Counted from the first letter of the stretch, positions 1 through 8,346 are shown. The stretch: DNA of 15,937 nt from Prevotellaceae bacterium (GCA_031257655.1 JAIROF010000217.1:1-15937); one strand, 5' to 3'. The notes: generated by a model from the letters alone, not told the origin. A program made the numbers and translations.

Positions 1-1
1 C

Positions 2-3000
2 TTTCTGGGGCTCACCACCGTAGAGGAGGCGGTGAACGGGCGCGGGCGCATAGACGTAACCCTTGCCGGCAGCGACGTAGGGCTGGAGGAGGTCGTGGTT
101 ACGGCGCTGGGGATTACCAGGGAGGCCAAATCGCTGGGGTATGCCGTGAGCACGATTTCGGCAAAGGAGCTCACCAAAGTAGGGTCGCCCAACTTTGGCT
201 CGGCGCTGTACGGCAAGGCGCCCGGCGTGCGCATACAGTCGTCAACGGGGGGCAACACCGCGTCGGTATCGGTCACGGTGCGCGGGCTTAGCTCGCTGAC
301 GGGCAACACGCAGCCGCTGCTGATTGTGGACGGCGTGCCGGTGCGCAACGGCAACGCCAACAACGATGGCGCCGCCCGATGGGACGGCGACCGCATCTAC
401 AGCAACGGGCTGGTGGATATTAACCCCGAAGACATCGAATCGCTCTCCATCCTGAAGGGCGCCTCGGCGTCGGCCCTCTACGGCTCGGAGGCCGCCAACG
501 GCGTGCTGCTGGTGACCACCAAAAAAGGCGTAGCCGGAAAAAAAGGCTTAGGCGTGGAGTTTAACGCCACCGTAGCCGTCAACCAGGTGGCCTACATGCC
601 TAAGGTGCAAACCACGTTTGGCCCGGGCCGCGCGGTGGGCAACCAGTACAGCGACTATGAAAGGGAAAGCGGAGGATTTGCGCAGATAACCTACAAGGGA
701 AAGACGTATGATCGCGTTGAGTATGGCGGCAGCCACGATTACGGCCTCCGCTACGATGGCCGCGATGTGCTCTTCTGGGACGGCAGCGTTCGCAAGTACG
801 AATCCATTACCGATTCGCCCTACAGCGACCTGTTCCGCACGGGCGTGACGCAAACCTACAACGTAGCCCTGACCGGTGGCGGGGAAAATTCCAACGTCCG
901 CTTCTCCTATACCTTCGTGGATGAGCAGCCCAACCAGTACAACAGCACCTTCAACAAGCACAACTTTCAGCTGGCAGGCGCGTTCAAGCTGCACAAAAAC
1001 CTCTCGGTAGACTATACGGCAAGCTACATCCGCCAGGATATATACAACCGCGCCCGCAACGTAGGCGGCATGTTCGACAATATGTCCAACCAGTTCACCT
1101 CGTTCGACGACATTGCGCTGATGCGCGAAAAAGCGGTAACTTCACTCGGATACAAGGGCAACTCCTACGTCGGCGAAAATGCGGCCTCCCTAACGCCTGA
1201 CGAAAACTTTGCCTACAACAACCCATCGAATGCCTTAGATTACTACTGGGATTTGTACGGCAAAGCTCAAATAGAAGGCAACGACCGCCTTATCGCCAGC
1301 GTGGCGCCCAGCTGGAAAATTATTGAGGGGCTGACCCTGCGCAGCCGCGCCTCGGCCGATGTTACAAACAACTCCATAGAGCGGCAGGAGAATAACGAAA
1401 CGCCGCTTATTTACAGAATAAATGATACCTGGAAAACGGGGGGATACACCGTGAGAAGCGAGGCCTACAACATATTCTATGGAGACGTTCTGCTGATGCT
1501 CGACCGCCGCTTGAGCGAAACCATCAACCTTACCGCCAACGCCGGATGGCAGGGACGCGCCGAAAATATGCTCTACCTGCAGGCCTCTACGCGCGACGGG
1601 CTGGCTACCGAAAACTGGTTTCACCTCAACGCCGGCGCAACACAGCCCGGAAACTCCTCGATGACAAAGTCGGAGCTGCTGAAAACGGCATTCCTGGGCT
1701 CCGTCGGCCTCTCCTACAGGGATGCGCTATACCTGGAGGCTACGGTGCGACAGGAAAAAACGTCGACCCTGGCGCCCGGCAACAACAGCTTCTTCTACCC
1801 TTCGGTGAACGCCAGCTTTGTCTTTACCGACATGTTCAGGGATAACCTGCCCCAGTGGTACGATTTTGGTAAAGTGCGCGCCTCCTACGGCATAGTGGGC
1901 AACGCGCCCGAAGTGTACCGCGCCAACGTGGCCTACGGGCAGTCTGCCGTAGAAAGCTACACCTACAACACTGTCCCCGGCGATATCGGCAACGATAACC
2001 TCCGCCCCGAAACAAAGTATGAGTGGGAATTTGGGCTGGAAAGCCGCTTCTTCAAGAATCGCCTCGGGGTAGAGCTATCCTACTATACCAACAGGGTGGA
2101 AGACCAGATACTGCCGGTGCAAACCATACCCTCTGTCGGGGGCACCTCGCTGCTGCAAAACGTGGGCACCATCGCCAACCAGGGGGTGGAGCTGGCGGTG
2201 AACGTGCGACCGGTGCAAACGAAAGACTTTTCGTGGGATTTGTTCTTCAACTACGGATTTAACCGCAACAAGGTGGTCTCGCTTGCCGATGGCTCGGATG
2301 TGCTGGAATCCAACGCCAACAACCAAAACATGGGCGGCTGCGTAACCATCTGGTCGCGCGTGGGCGAACAAATGGGCGACATCATGGTCTATGCACCCGA
2401 GCGCGACCCCGCAACGGGGAAAATTCTTGTGTACAGCGAAGGGGAGAACGCCGGCCTCAACGTGGTAAACTACGGAAAGGAAAACTTGGATAAGGCCGGC
2501 AACGCCATTCCAACCGCAGTGGGCGGCTTTGGGACTTCGTTGGCCTACAAGAATTTCTTCCTCGACGCCATGCTCGACTTCCGCATTGGCGGCTACGTGG
2601 TGAGCGATGGATACCAGTACACCATGGCGCGCGGCATCAACGTAAACAGCCTATCCTACCGCGATGAGCAAAACGGCGGCCTGGCCTACTATTTTCCCAA
2701 CAACTCAACCGACCAAATCCCTGTACAGGTTGACCACAGCCAGGCAAAAGGGCCAAACGGAGAGTGGGTTTACCACGACGGGATGGTAGTTGACGGCATA
2801 AAGGCCGACGCAGACGGCAACTCCACCGGGCAGGCCAACAACATCATCGTACCGGCTTCGCGCTACTACAACTGGACGTACAACGTTGGCAATGGGGCGC
2901 CAACCCATTTTGCCTGGTCGGTGTTCGACAACTCCTACCTCAAAATGCGCGAGCTGACGCTGGGCTACCGCCTGCCGAGCGGCGTTACCTCCAAATTCGG

Positions 3001-3178
3001 ATGCAGGGATTTGAGCCTGTCGCTATTTGGGCGAAACCTGTTCTACTTCTTCAAGAACAAGTCGGGCTACGATCCCGAAACCACATCGGGGACGGCATGG
3101 CAAAACCAGATTTTCCTCGGCAGCTCAACCACGGCCTCTACCCGAACATTCGGGATAAGCCTGCGTGCAACATTTTAA
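2..3178 (+). CDS. SusC/RagA-type TonB-dependent outer-membrane transporter (5' partial)
   Basis: Outer-membrane beta-barrel that imports a ligand, usually a glycan fragment, using TonB energy together with a SusD lipoprotein. The frame is open to the left edge, so the signal peptide and most of the N-terminal carboxypeptidase-regulatory-like domain lie outside the window. The GTG at 32 is an internal codon, not a start. The visible part opens with the end of that domain, then the family hallmark EEVVVTALGI (nt 86-115). The plug follows, with VRGLSSLTG and LLIVDGVPV (about nt 275-345) and LKGASASALYGSEAANG (about nt 450-500). The rest is a long barrel ending in the typical C-terminal phenylalanine. 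About 1,058 residues are visible, and complete members usually have roughly 1,000-1,100. The SusD gene starts 12 bp downstream, so the two are an operon. The substrate cannot be deduced. No regulator is visible in the window. Confidence 0.96.
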   Translation, partial: FLGLTTVEEAVNGRGRIDVTLAGSDVGLEEVVVTALGITREAKSLGYAVSTISAKELTKVGSPNFGSALYGKAPGVRIQSSTGGNTASVSVTVRGLSSLTGNTQPLLIVDGVPVRNGNANNDGAARWDGDRIYSNGLVDINPEDIESLSILKGASASALYGSEAANGVLLVTTKKGVAGKKGLGVEFNATVAVNQVAYMPKVQTTFGPGRAVGNQYSDYERESGGFAQITYKGKTYDRVEYGGSHDYGLRYDGRDVLFWDGSVRKYESITDSPYSDLFRTGVTQTYNVALTGGGENSNVRFSYTFVDEQPNQYNSTFNKHNFQLAGAFKLHKNLSVDYTASYIRQDIYNRARNVGGMFDNMSNQFTSFDDIALMREKAVTSLGYKGNSYVGENAASLTPDENFAYNNPSNALDYYWDLYGKAQIEGNDRLIASVAPSWKIIEGLTLRSRASADVTNNSIERQENNETPLIYRINDTWKTGGYTVRSEAYNIFYGDVLLMLDRRLSETINLTANAGWQGRAENMLYLQASTRDGLATENWFHLNAGATQPGNSSMTKSELLKTAFLGSVGLSYRDALYLEATVRQEKTSTLAPGNNSFFYPSVNASFVFTDMFRDNLPQWYDFGKVRASYGIVGNAPEVYRANVAYGQSAVESYTYNTVPGDIGNDNLRPETKYEWEFGLESRFFKNRLGVELSYYTNRVEDQILPVQTIPSVGGTSLLQNVGTIANQGVELAVNVRPVQTKDFSWDLFFNYGFNRNKVVSLADGSDVLESNANNQNMGGCVTIWSRVGEQMGDIMVYAPERDPATGKILVYSEGENAGLNVVNYGKENLDKAGNAIPTAVGGFGTSLAYKNFFLDAMLDFRIGGYVVSDGYQYTMARGINVNSLSYRDEQNGGLAYYFPNNSTDQIPVQVDHSQAKGPNGEWVYHDGMVVDGIKADADGNSTGQANNIIVPASRYYNWTYNVGNGAPTHFAWSVFDNSYLKMRELTLGYRLPSGVTSKFGCRDLSLSLFGRNLFYFFKNKSGYDPETTSGTAWQNQIFLGSSTTASTRTFGISLRATF

Positions 3179-3190
3179 CATTAAATAGCT

Positions 3191-4813
3191 ATGAACAATT
3201 TAAAATTAAAGGAAATGAAAAATCTTATAGCAATATCAGTTGGCATTCTGTTGGCATGCTGCCGCTGTAGCGACGACGATTTCAGCAGCATATACGCCGA
3301 CCCGTCGAAAAACTCGGAAGCCACGTGCGACAAGCTGATGACCGGAACGTTTTACAACTCCATCACGTTCACCAACCCCGCGCACGACGGCTTTAACTGG
3401 GGGCAGCGCATTGGGGTGTTTGCCCAAACTTTTGGGACGCCCAACGCCTCGCCCTACTCGTTCGACTCCTACGGCGCTACTCCGGAGAGCCGGTGGAACA
3501 GCTTTTACAACTCCCTCATTACCTTCCGGGCGCTGGAAAACCTGTACAGCAAAATGAGCGACGCAGATAAGGCCGAAAACAGCCTTTTCCTGTGGGTAGC
3601 GCAAATTTTCATCTACCACCAGCTGAGCGAAATGCTGGCCGTATGGGGAAGCGTTCCCTACACCGAAGCCTCGACCCTCCTGGCAACGGGCGACATCCAG
3701 GCCTCAACGCCAAAGTACGACAGCGAAGCAGACCTCTACAAGCTGATGCTTGCCGATCTGTTCACGCTGAGCGACAACCTGCAAGCTACCTCCTTTTCGG
3801 CCGCCGCTACGGGTAAGCTGAAAGCCCAGGACTACATCAACGAGGGAGATATCCTCAAATGGCGAAAGTACGCCAACGCGCTAATCCTGCGGCTGGGCAT
3901 ACGCCTGTCGTCGCAGGGAGCGCTGGTAAGCGAAGGAAAAGCGGCGGTGACCAAAATACTTGGCAACGAAGCGAGCTACCCCCTCCCCGCAGATAATGCC
4001 GACATGGTAGCCTACTTTAGCCATGGCGCAGGAGCAGACGCCCTGCAGTTTGAAGACCTTGGCAAAGGAGACGAATCCCGTATACTCGGATGGGCGGCAG
4101 CGGCGCACCTTAACCGGATGGTTAACGACAGCGACCCGCGCTTAGAGGTGACCTACGACGCGGCCTACGACACAGCTGGCGTACGACTCGCATGGAAGGG
4201 TTTTGACTTCGAGGTAGCCTATGCGGAAGGCGATAACATGACCAACACCGTAAAGGCAAGGTATACCAGAATTGATTCCGCAGGCTTCCTGCAGAAGAAT
4301 ACGAAGATTCCGGCGGTGCTGTTTTCCGCCCCCGAAATATGGTTCCTAAAGGCTGAGGCCTACCAGGCTGGAATTGTTACGGGTAGCGCCGAAGAGGCGT
4401 TCAAAAAGGCGGTTGCCCTGTCGGTAGAATTTTACTACAACATCAACGCCGGCTCCACCATCAAAGACCCGCTAACACCTCCGGCGCAAAGCGATATAGA
4501 TGCGTTTGCCGCCAGCCGCTGGGCGGGGTACAGCTCCAAAGAGGAGGCCATTGCTACCCAGAAGTGGCTGCACCTCGGGTTTCTGCAAGGGCTGGAGGCA
4601 TGGACGGAGCTGCGCCGCACGGGGCTGCCGCGCCTGACCTACAGCATTGACCAGGGCGCCAACGCCAACGTGGCGCGCGTTGTTCCCAACCGCCTGCGCT
4701 ATCCCGACAATGAGCGGCTCTTTAACGACGCAAACTGCCCAAAAGTTACCGACGACAAATTTGAAACCGTTTTGCTTTGGGCTAAATCCGACTGGCACGA
4801 CACCGCAGACTGA
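3191..4813 (+). CDS. SusD-like surface lipoprotein (SusD/RagB, SusD-like_2 type)
   Basis: Outer-membrane lipoprotein that covers its SusC partner and captures the ligand at the cell surface. The product has 540 residues. A short hydrophobic signal ends in the lipobox LLAC, placing the lipidated cysteine at residue 23. The sequence after it, CRCSDDDF, contains an acidic SDDD stretch like the lipoprotein export signals known for Bacteroidota surface lipoproteins. The body is the alpha-helical TPR-like SusD fold. The late motif GLEAWTELRRTGLP (about residues 463-476) is typical of the SusD-like_2 branch. The ATG at 3191 and an in-frame ATG at 3215 (MKNLIAIS) are both possible starts. The second gives a more compact signal peptide, but its only purine-rich stretch is too close to it for a normal ribosome binding site. 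A strong terminator follows 29 bp after the stop codon. Confidence 0.93.
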   Translation: MNNLKLKEMKNLIAISVGILLACCRCSDDDFSSIYADPSKNSEATCDKLMTGTFYNSITFTNPAHDGFNWGQRIGVFAQTFGTPNASPYSFDSYGATPESRWNSFYNSLITFRALENLYSKMSDADKAENSLFLWVAQIFIYHQLSEMLAVWGSVPYTEASTLLATGDIQASTPKYDSEADLYKLMLADLFTLSDNLQATSFSAAATGKLKAQDYINEGDILKWRKYANALILRLGIRLSSQGALVSEGKAAVTKILGNEASYPLPADNADMVAYFSHGAGADALQFEDLGKGDESRILGWAAAAHLNRMVNDSDPRLEVTYDAAYDTAGVRLAWKGFDFEVAYAEGDNMTNTVKARYTRIDSAGFLQKNTKIPAVLFSAPEIWFLKAEAYQAGIVTGSAEEAFKKAVALSVEFYYNINAGSTIKDPLTPPAQSDIDAFAASRWAGYSSKEEAIATQKWLHLGFLQGLEAWTELRRTGLPRLTYSIDQGANANVARVVPNRLRYPDNERLFNDANCPKVTDDKFETVLLWAKSDWHDTAD

Positions 4814-4841
4814 AGCAAGCGGCCTTGCTACGCAACAACCT

Positions 4842-4881
4842 CAACGCCCCTCCACTTCGGCTGGGGGGGCGTTGTTTTTTT
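4842..4881 (+). terminator. Rho-independent terminator after susD
   Basis: A 13-bp stem pairs 4842-4854 with 4862-4874 around a CTTCGGC loop (4855-4861), with one T-G wobble. It is followed by a run of seven T at 4875-4881. It lies 29 bp beyond the susD stop codon and fits termination of the susCD transcript before the convergent aro operon. Confidence 0.9.
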
Positions 4882-4918
4882 GGTTATGTTTTGCACGAAA
4901 GCTGCGCGAAAGCTGCAC

Positions 4919-5030
4919 ACGCAGATTTTAACGGATTTACGCAGCTGGGGAACCGGAGCGTAGCGGAGCTCGGCGCAGCCAAATGGCTAAAATCTGCGTA
5001 AATCACCAAAATCTGCGTCATCTGCGCGCT
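4919..5030. repeat. Intergenic repeat cluster built on the motif ACGCAGATTTTA
   Basis: The 236-bp gap between the convergent susD and aroA holds no gene. After the susD terminator it carries several copies of a short motif on both strands. ACGCAGATTTTA at 4919-4930 is a perfect 12-nt inverted match to 4988-4999. GATTTACGCAG at 4934-4944 is inverted at 4994-5004. Further ATCTGCG copies follow to about 5030. The segment 4981-5004 recurs in inverted orientation at 9645-9668 with two mismatches, so this is a dispersed family. The inverted copies could fold and might help end aroA transcription on the minus strand, but no T-run supports that. Confidence 0.7.
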
Positions 5031-5049
5031 CCTTCCGCACAAAACCACT

Positions 5050-6378
5050 CTAACGGGCACTCCCCTCCCCCAGCCTATCCAGATCACGCCAAAACCCGGG
5101 GTAGGATTTTTCCACGCTTTCGGCTTGCTCAATGGTTACCTCACCGCTTGCGCGAAGGGCGGCGGTGGCGAGCGCCATGGCCATGCGGTGGTCGCCGTGC
5201 GAGTGGACGCTTCCGCCGGTGATGCTTCCGCCGGTGATGAGCATTTCGTCGCCGCGAAGCGCTATCGCCACTCCCAGCGCACCAAACTCCTTTTGCAGGG
5301 CAAGCGCGCGGTTGCTCTCCTTGTGCGTCAGGCGCGACGCGCCCTTTACGACGCTCACGCCGTCGCAGCACGACGCCAGCACAGCAAGCGCGGGAAACAA
5401 GTCGGGGCAGTCGGTGGCGTCGAAGGTGAAGGCGCTCAGGGGGGATTGCGAAACGGTAACGGCGCTCCGAACGTCGCCGCCGTTGCCGTTGCTGCTGCCG
5501 CCATCGCTGCTGCCGTTGCCGTTGCCGCCGCAGGCTTCAATGCAGACCTGCGCTCCGGCTCGCTTTAGCGCCGTCAGCATCTCCCGGTCGGCTTGGGGCG
5601 AGGCGAGGCTCAGGTTCTCTACGGTAACGCGCCCCGCAATGGCGCCCGCCACCAGCAGGCACGACGCTCCGCTCCAGTCGCCCTCTACGCTGTAGGAGCA
5701 CGGCGCGTAGCGCTGCTGCCCGCCGATGCGGAAGACCTCGTAGCGCTCATCATGGGCAACGCTAACCCCAAAGGCCTTGAGCAGCGCCACCGTGAGGTCA
5801 ACGTATGGGCGGCTCTTAAGGCTGTGCACGTGGAGCGTGGAGGGGTGGAGCGCCAAGGGGAGCGCCATGAGGAGGCCGGTGAGCAGCTGCGAGCTCAGGC
5901 TTCCGTCGATGCTCGCCGTGCCGCCCCGCAGCCTGCCCTGCACGCGGAGGGGCAGCAGCCCGCCGGTGGTGGCAACGGTGGCGCCCAAGTCCCGCAGGGG
6001 AGCCTCTACCATGCCAATGGGGCGGGTGGCCAGCGAGCCGTGGCCGCTCACCTCAACCGGCTGCGGAAGCAGGGCGGCCACCGGCGTAATCATCCGCGTC
6101 AGCAGGCCGGATTCGCCGCAAAAAAGCGACAGCCGCTCCGCGCTGTTGGCAAAGAAGTTGGAGGTGATGAGGAGGCTGCCCTCCTGCTGCCGCACCTGCG
6201 CCCCCAGCGCCTGCGCAACGCCCAGCGCGGCTTGCGTGTCGCTGCACAGGGTCAGGTTGCGCAGGACGCTTGTCCCCCTGGCGAGCAACGCGGCGACAAC
6301 GGCGCGCTGCGCCACGCTTTTGGAGGCCGGCGCAGCAACGCGCCCGTTAGCGGTGGTGTACTTTACTGATTTCGTCAT
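5050..6378 (-). CDS. aroA: 3-phosphoshikimate 1-carboxyvinyltransferase (EPSP synthase)
   Basis: Cytoplasmic enzyme that transfers enolpyruvyl from PEP to shikimate 3-phosphate, step 6 of chorismate synthesis. Family signatures are in order: PASKSVAQR (K20, S21, R25); SGLLTRM (89-96), the counterpart of the usual SGTxMR; ATRPIG with R119; SSQLLTGLL (162-170); SRPYVDLT (189-196); VEGDWSGAS (231-239); DCPDLFP with the presumed catalytic D326; HKESNR with E354 and R357; GDHRMAMALA with H397 and R398; and EKSYPGF with K424. All key residues appear intact. At 442 residues it is longer than the E. coli enzyme (427). The excess is largely a Gly/Asn/Ser insert at residues 284-301. The ATG lies inside the preceding aroE-aroK gene, overlapping it by 32 nt, which suggests translational coupling. 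It is the last gene of the aro operon. Confidence 0.96.
   Translation of the reverse strand: MTKSVKYTTANGRVAAPASKSVAQRAVVAALLARGTSVLRNLTLCSDTQAALGVAQALGAQVRQQEGSLLITSNFFANSAERLSLFCGESGLLTRMITPVAALLPQPVEVSGHGSLATRPIGMVEAPLRDLGATVATTGGLLPLRVQGRLRGGTASIDGSLSSQLLTGLLMALPLALHPSTLHVHSLKSRPYVDLTVALLKAFGVSVAHDERYEVFRIGGQQRYAPCSYSVEGDWSGASCLLVAGAIAGRVTVENLSLASPQADREMLTALKRAGAQVCIEACGGNGNGSSDGGSSNGNGGDVRSAVTVSQSPLSAFTFDATDCPDLFPALAVLASCCDGVSVVKGASRLTHKESNRALALQKEFGALGVAIALRGDEMLITGGSITGGSVHSHGDHRMAMALATAALRASGEVTIEQAESVEKSYPGFWRDLDRLGEGSAR
5209..5238. repeat. 15-bp perfect tandem duplication inside aroA
   Basis: GCTTCCGCCGGTGAT occurs twice back to back (5209-5223 and 5224-5238). On the protein it produces the doubled ITGGSITGGS just before the catalytic GDHRM motif of AroA. 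The length is a multiple of three, so the reading frame is kept. Confidence 0.9.
5476..5529. repeat. Low-complexity trinucleotide tract inside aroA
   Basis: 54 bp made almost only of GCC, GTT and GCT triplets on the plus strand, with nested copies such as GCTGCTGCC twice and GCCGTTGCCGTT twice. It encodes an 18-residue Gly/Asn/Ser stretch with one Asp (AroA residues 284-301). It falls in a loop between conserved strands, so it is probably a flexible surface insertion that arose by replication slippage. Confidence 0.85.
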
Positions 6379-7645
6379 AGATGAGTCGGCTAACCTGTTC
6401 TGCGCTGCGGTCGCGGCTGCTCACGAGCATCCACGCCGTTTTTGCGTACAAAAATTTTCGTTTTTCAAACAGCTCTGCCGCAGCCTGCCGGGGGTTGGCG
6501 TGCCGCGCCAGCAGCGGGCGCGTGCTGACGTCAATGCGGCTCACGCAGCGCGCGGGCGGCGCGTATATCCAAACAGCAATGCTGCGCTCCTTGAGCAGCT
6601 TGCCGAGCAGCGGCTGCGTAACCGCGCCTCCACCGCACGAAATAACGGCTGGCGTCGGGCTTGCCAGGGCTTCCTCTACCACAGCGCGCTCCTGCTCCCT
6701 AAAGTAGTCCTCGCCCTTTTCGCCGATAAGGCTTGGGATGCTTGCGCCGCACCTTTCCTCCAGCACGGCGTCGGCGTCCACCGCAGGCCGGCCCAGCATG
6801 GCGGCCAGCAGCGGCGCAACGGCGCTTTTCCCCGCCCCCATAAACCCAATGAGCGAAATGTGCTTAGGCAGCGCTTGCGGCAGCCCGACCTTTTCCATGC
6901 CCTCCACGTCGGGCTCCATTCCCGTAAACCGGCGGTACGCAGGCGCCCCCTGATGCAGGAGCCACTCCGCGCCGTCGATGAGCTTGCAGCCTGCCCGCAG
7001 CGCCTTTTCCCGCAGCGCCGAGCCGTGGTAAACGGCGTCGAAAAGCACCTGCTGCGGCCGGAGCCACGCCTCGTCCAGCACATCTACGCCGTGGCAGAGC
7101 GCGCTTACGATGATGTCGGCGCGCGGCGCAATGGCGGCGATTTCGCTCAGCCCGGCGTAGCGGCACCCGATGCTCTCCGCCAGCCGACGGGCTTTGCTCA
7201 GCGTGCGGTTGGCAACGGTCACAACGCCGCCTTCTGCGTGCAGCGCGTAGGCGGCAGCGCTCCCCGCGCCGCCTGCGCCGAGCGTCAGGCAGCGCTTTCC
7301 GGCAACCGGCACGCCGGCCTTGCGGAGGGCGCCCGGCACGCCAAAGATATCGGTGTTGTAGCAGCACTTTTTGCCGTGCTCCACCAGCAGGGTGTTGCAG
7401 GCGTTGAGCGCCTGCACCTCCTGCGCGCGCGCGTCCGCCAGCTGGGCCATGTCGCCTTTGAAGGGCGCGGTGATGTTCATCCCGCTCAACCCCAGCTCGT
7501 CAAACAGCGCCGCCGCCTCTTCCGCCGACTGCGCGGCCAGGCGAAAGTAGGCAAAGTCGTCGGCGTGCAGCGGGTAGGCGGCGGCAAACAAGGCCGGGCT
7601 TTGGCTGTGCAGCACGGGGGATCCGGTTACGGCAAAAAGCTTCAA
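6347..7645 (-). CDS. aroE-aroK: Bifunctional shikimate dehydrogenase-shikimate kinase fusion
   Basis: One 432-residue chain carrying steps 4 and 5 of the shikimate pathway: NADPH-dependent reduction of 3-dehydroshikimate, then ATP-dependent phosphorylation of shikimate. The dehydrogenase part (about 1-255) shows the substrate-binding HSQSP (13-17), NITAPFK with catalytic K63, NTD with D99, the nucleotide-binding GAGGAG (123-128), ANRT with R147 as expected for NADP, and HQGAPAYRRFTG (231-242). The kinase part (about 260-432) shows the Walker A GFMGAGKS (267-274), DAD (290-292), GEDYFREQE (311-319), SCGGG (336-340) and the lid RPLL (376-379). Each half has about the length of the free enzyme. 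The start is a TTG: an in-frame TAG lies 13 codons upstream with no ATG or GTG between. The gene starts 14 bp after aroD and overlaps aroA by 32 nt. Confidence 0.94.
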   Translation of the reverse strand: MKLFAVTGSPVLHSQSPALFAAAYPLHADDFAYFRLAAQSAEEAAALFDELGLSGMNITAPFKGDMAQLADARAQEVQALNACNTLLVEHGKKCCYNTDIFGVPGALRKAGVPVAGKRCLTLGAGGAGSAAAYALHAEGGVVTVANRTLSKARRLAESIGCRYAGLSEIAAIAPRADIIVSALCHGVDVLDEAWLRPQQVLFDAVYHGSALREKALRAGCKLIDGAEWLLHQGAPAYRRFTGMEPDVEGMEKVGLPQALPKHISLIGFMGAGKSAVAPLLAAMLGRPAVDADAVLEERCGASIPSLIGEKGEDYFREQERAVVEEALASPTPAVISCGGGAVTQPLLGKLLKERSIAVWIYAPPARCVSRIDVSTRPLLARHANPRQAAAELFEKRKFLYAKTAWMLVSSRDRSAEQVSRLIYDEISKVHHR

Positions 7646-7659
7646 GGTTGCAACTTCTT

Positions 7660-8346
7660 TTAGTGATTTGATGGCCTGTCGATGCTATCGTCAAGCTGCC
7701 GAAATATCGCGCTCATGCGCTCTGCCGCCATTTGCCCGGGGGCGGCCTCCATGCCCGGCTCGGGCGAGGCGTAGGTGAACGGCGCGCCAAGGTAGAGGCA
7801 GGCCACGCGGGTTATTCTTCCGGCGCTGCCCATGGCAAAGGCCACCAAATTCTCCTCCCCCTCGTAGAGCGATAACACCCTTGCGCAGTCGTTCGCCGAG
7901 CGGGCGGTGGTAACCAGCTTCACCACATCGGCGCCCATGCTGCGGCAGTCGGCCACCACCCGCCGCATCTCCGGCGCGCCGGGCGTTTGCTCAAAGTTGT
8001 GGTACGATACGATGACCTTGCAGCCGCAACGCTTGGCAAGCTCCACCAGCTCGCTGCGGTAGGCATCGTCCGCCTCCACCTCAACATCCACGTAGGCTGC
8101 CCCGTGCCGAACGGCGAATTGCAGCTGCTGCAGGCGCTCGGCGTCGCCCAGCTTTCCCCTGCGGCAGGTGGCAACCGCCGGCGCCGGATAGCGCAGCAGC
8201 TGCCCCACCTGCTCCAAATCCAGCTGCATGAGGTCCAGCCGCAGCTCCACCATCGCGCTGCTCCGCACCATGCTACAGCAGGCGGAGTAGCCGGATGCGC
8301 CAATGCTGATGCATATCCTGGGGTCTGACACATTTTTCATCGGCAT
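7660..8346 (-). CDS. aroD: Type I 3-dehydroquinate dehydratase
   Basis: Class I dehydroquinase that removes water from 3-dehydroquinate through a Schiff-base lysine, step 3 of the pathway. The 228 residues show the type I signatures: ELRLD (34-38), CRRG (61-64), DVEVE (87-91), SYHNF with catalytic H116, VKL with Schiff-base K143, TRVACLYLGAPFTY with R180, and PGQ with Q205. The length is typical. It lacks type II features. Two ATGs fit the start, at 8346 (MPMKN) and 8340 (MKN), and the sequence does not decide between them. The gene lies 26 bp after aroB and 14 bp before aroE-aroK, so it is co-transcribed with both. Confidence 0.95.
   Translation of the reverse strand: MPMKNVSDPRICISIGASGYSACCSMVRSSAMVELRLDLMQLDLEQVGQLLRYPAPAVATCRRGKLGDAERLQQLQFAVRHGAAYVDVEVEADDAYRSELVELAKRCGCKVIVSYHNFEQTPGAPEMRRVVADCRSMGADVVKLVTTARSANDCARVLSLYEGEENLVAFAMGSAGRITRVACLYLGAPFTYASPEPGMEAAPGQMAAERMSAIFRQLDDSIDRPSNH

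Noticed and set aside
5777..7663. 628-codon plus-strand open frame antisense to aroA and aroE-aroK
   Set aside because: It mirrors two genes with complete catalytic motifs on the other strand, spans both of them, is rich in Arg/Ala/Pro/Gln as expected from GC-rich antisense frames, and shows no family motif.
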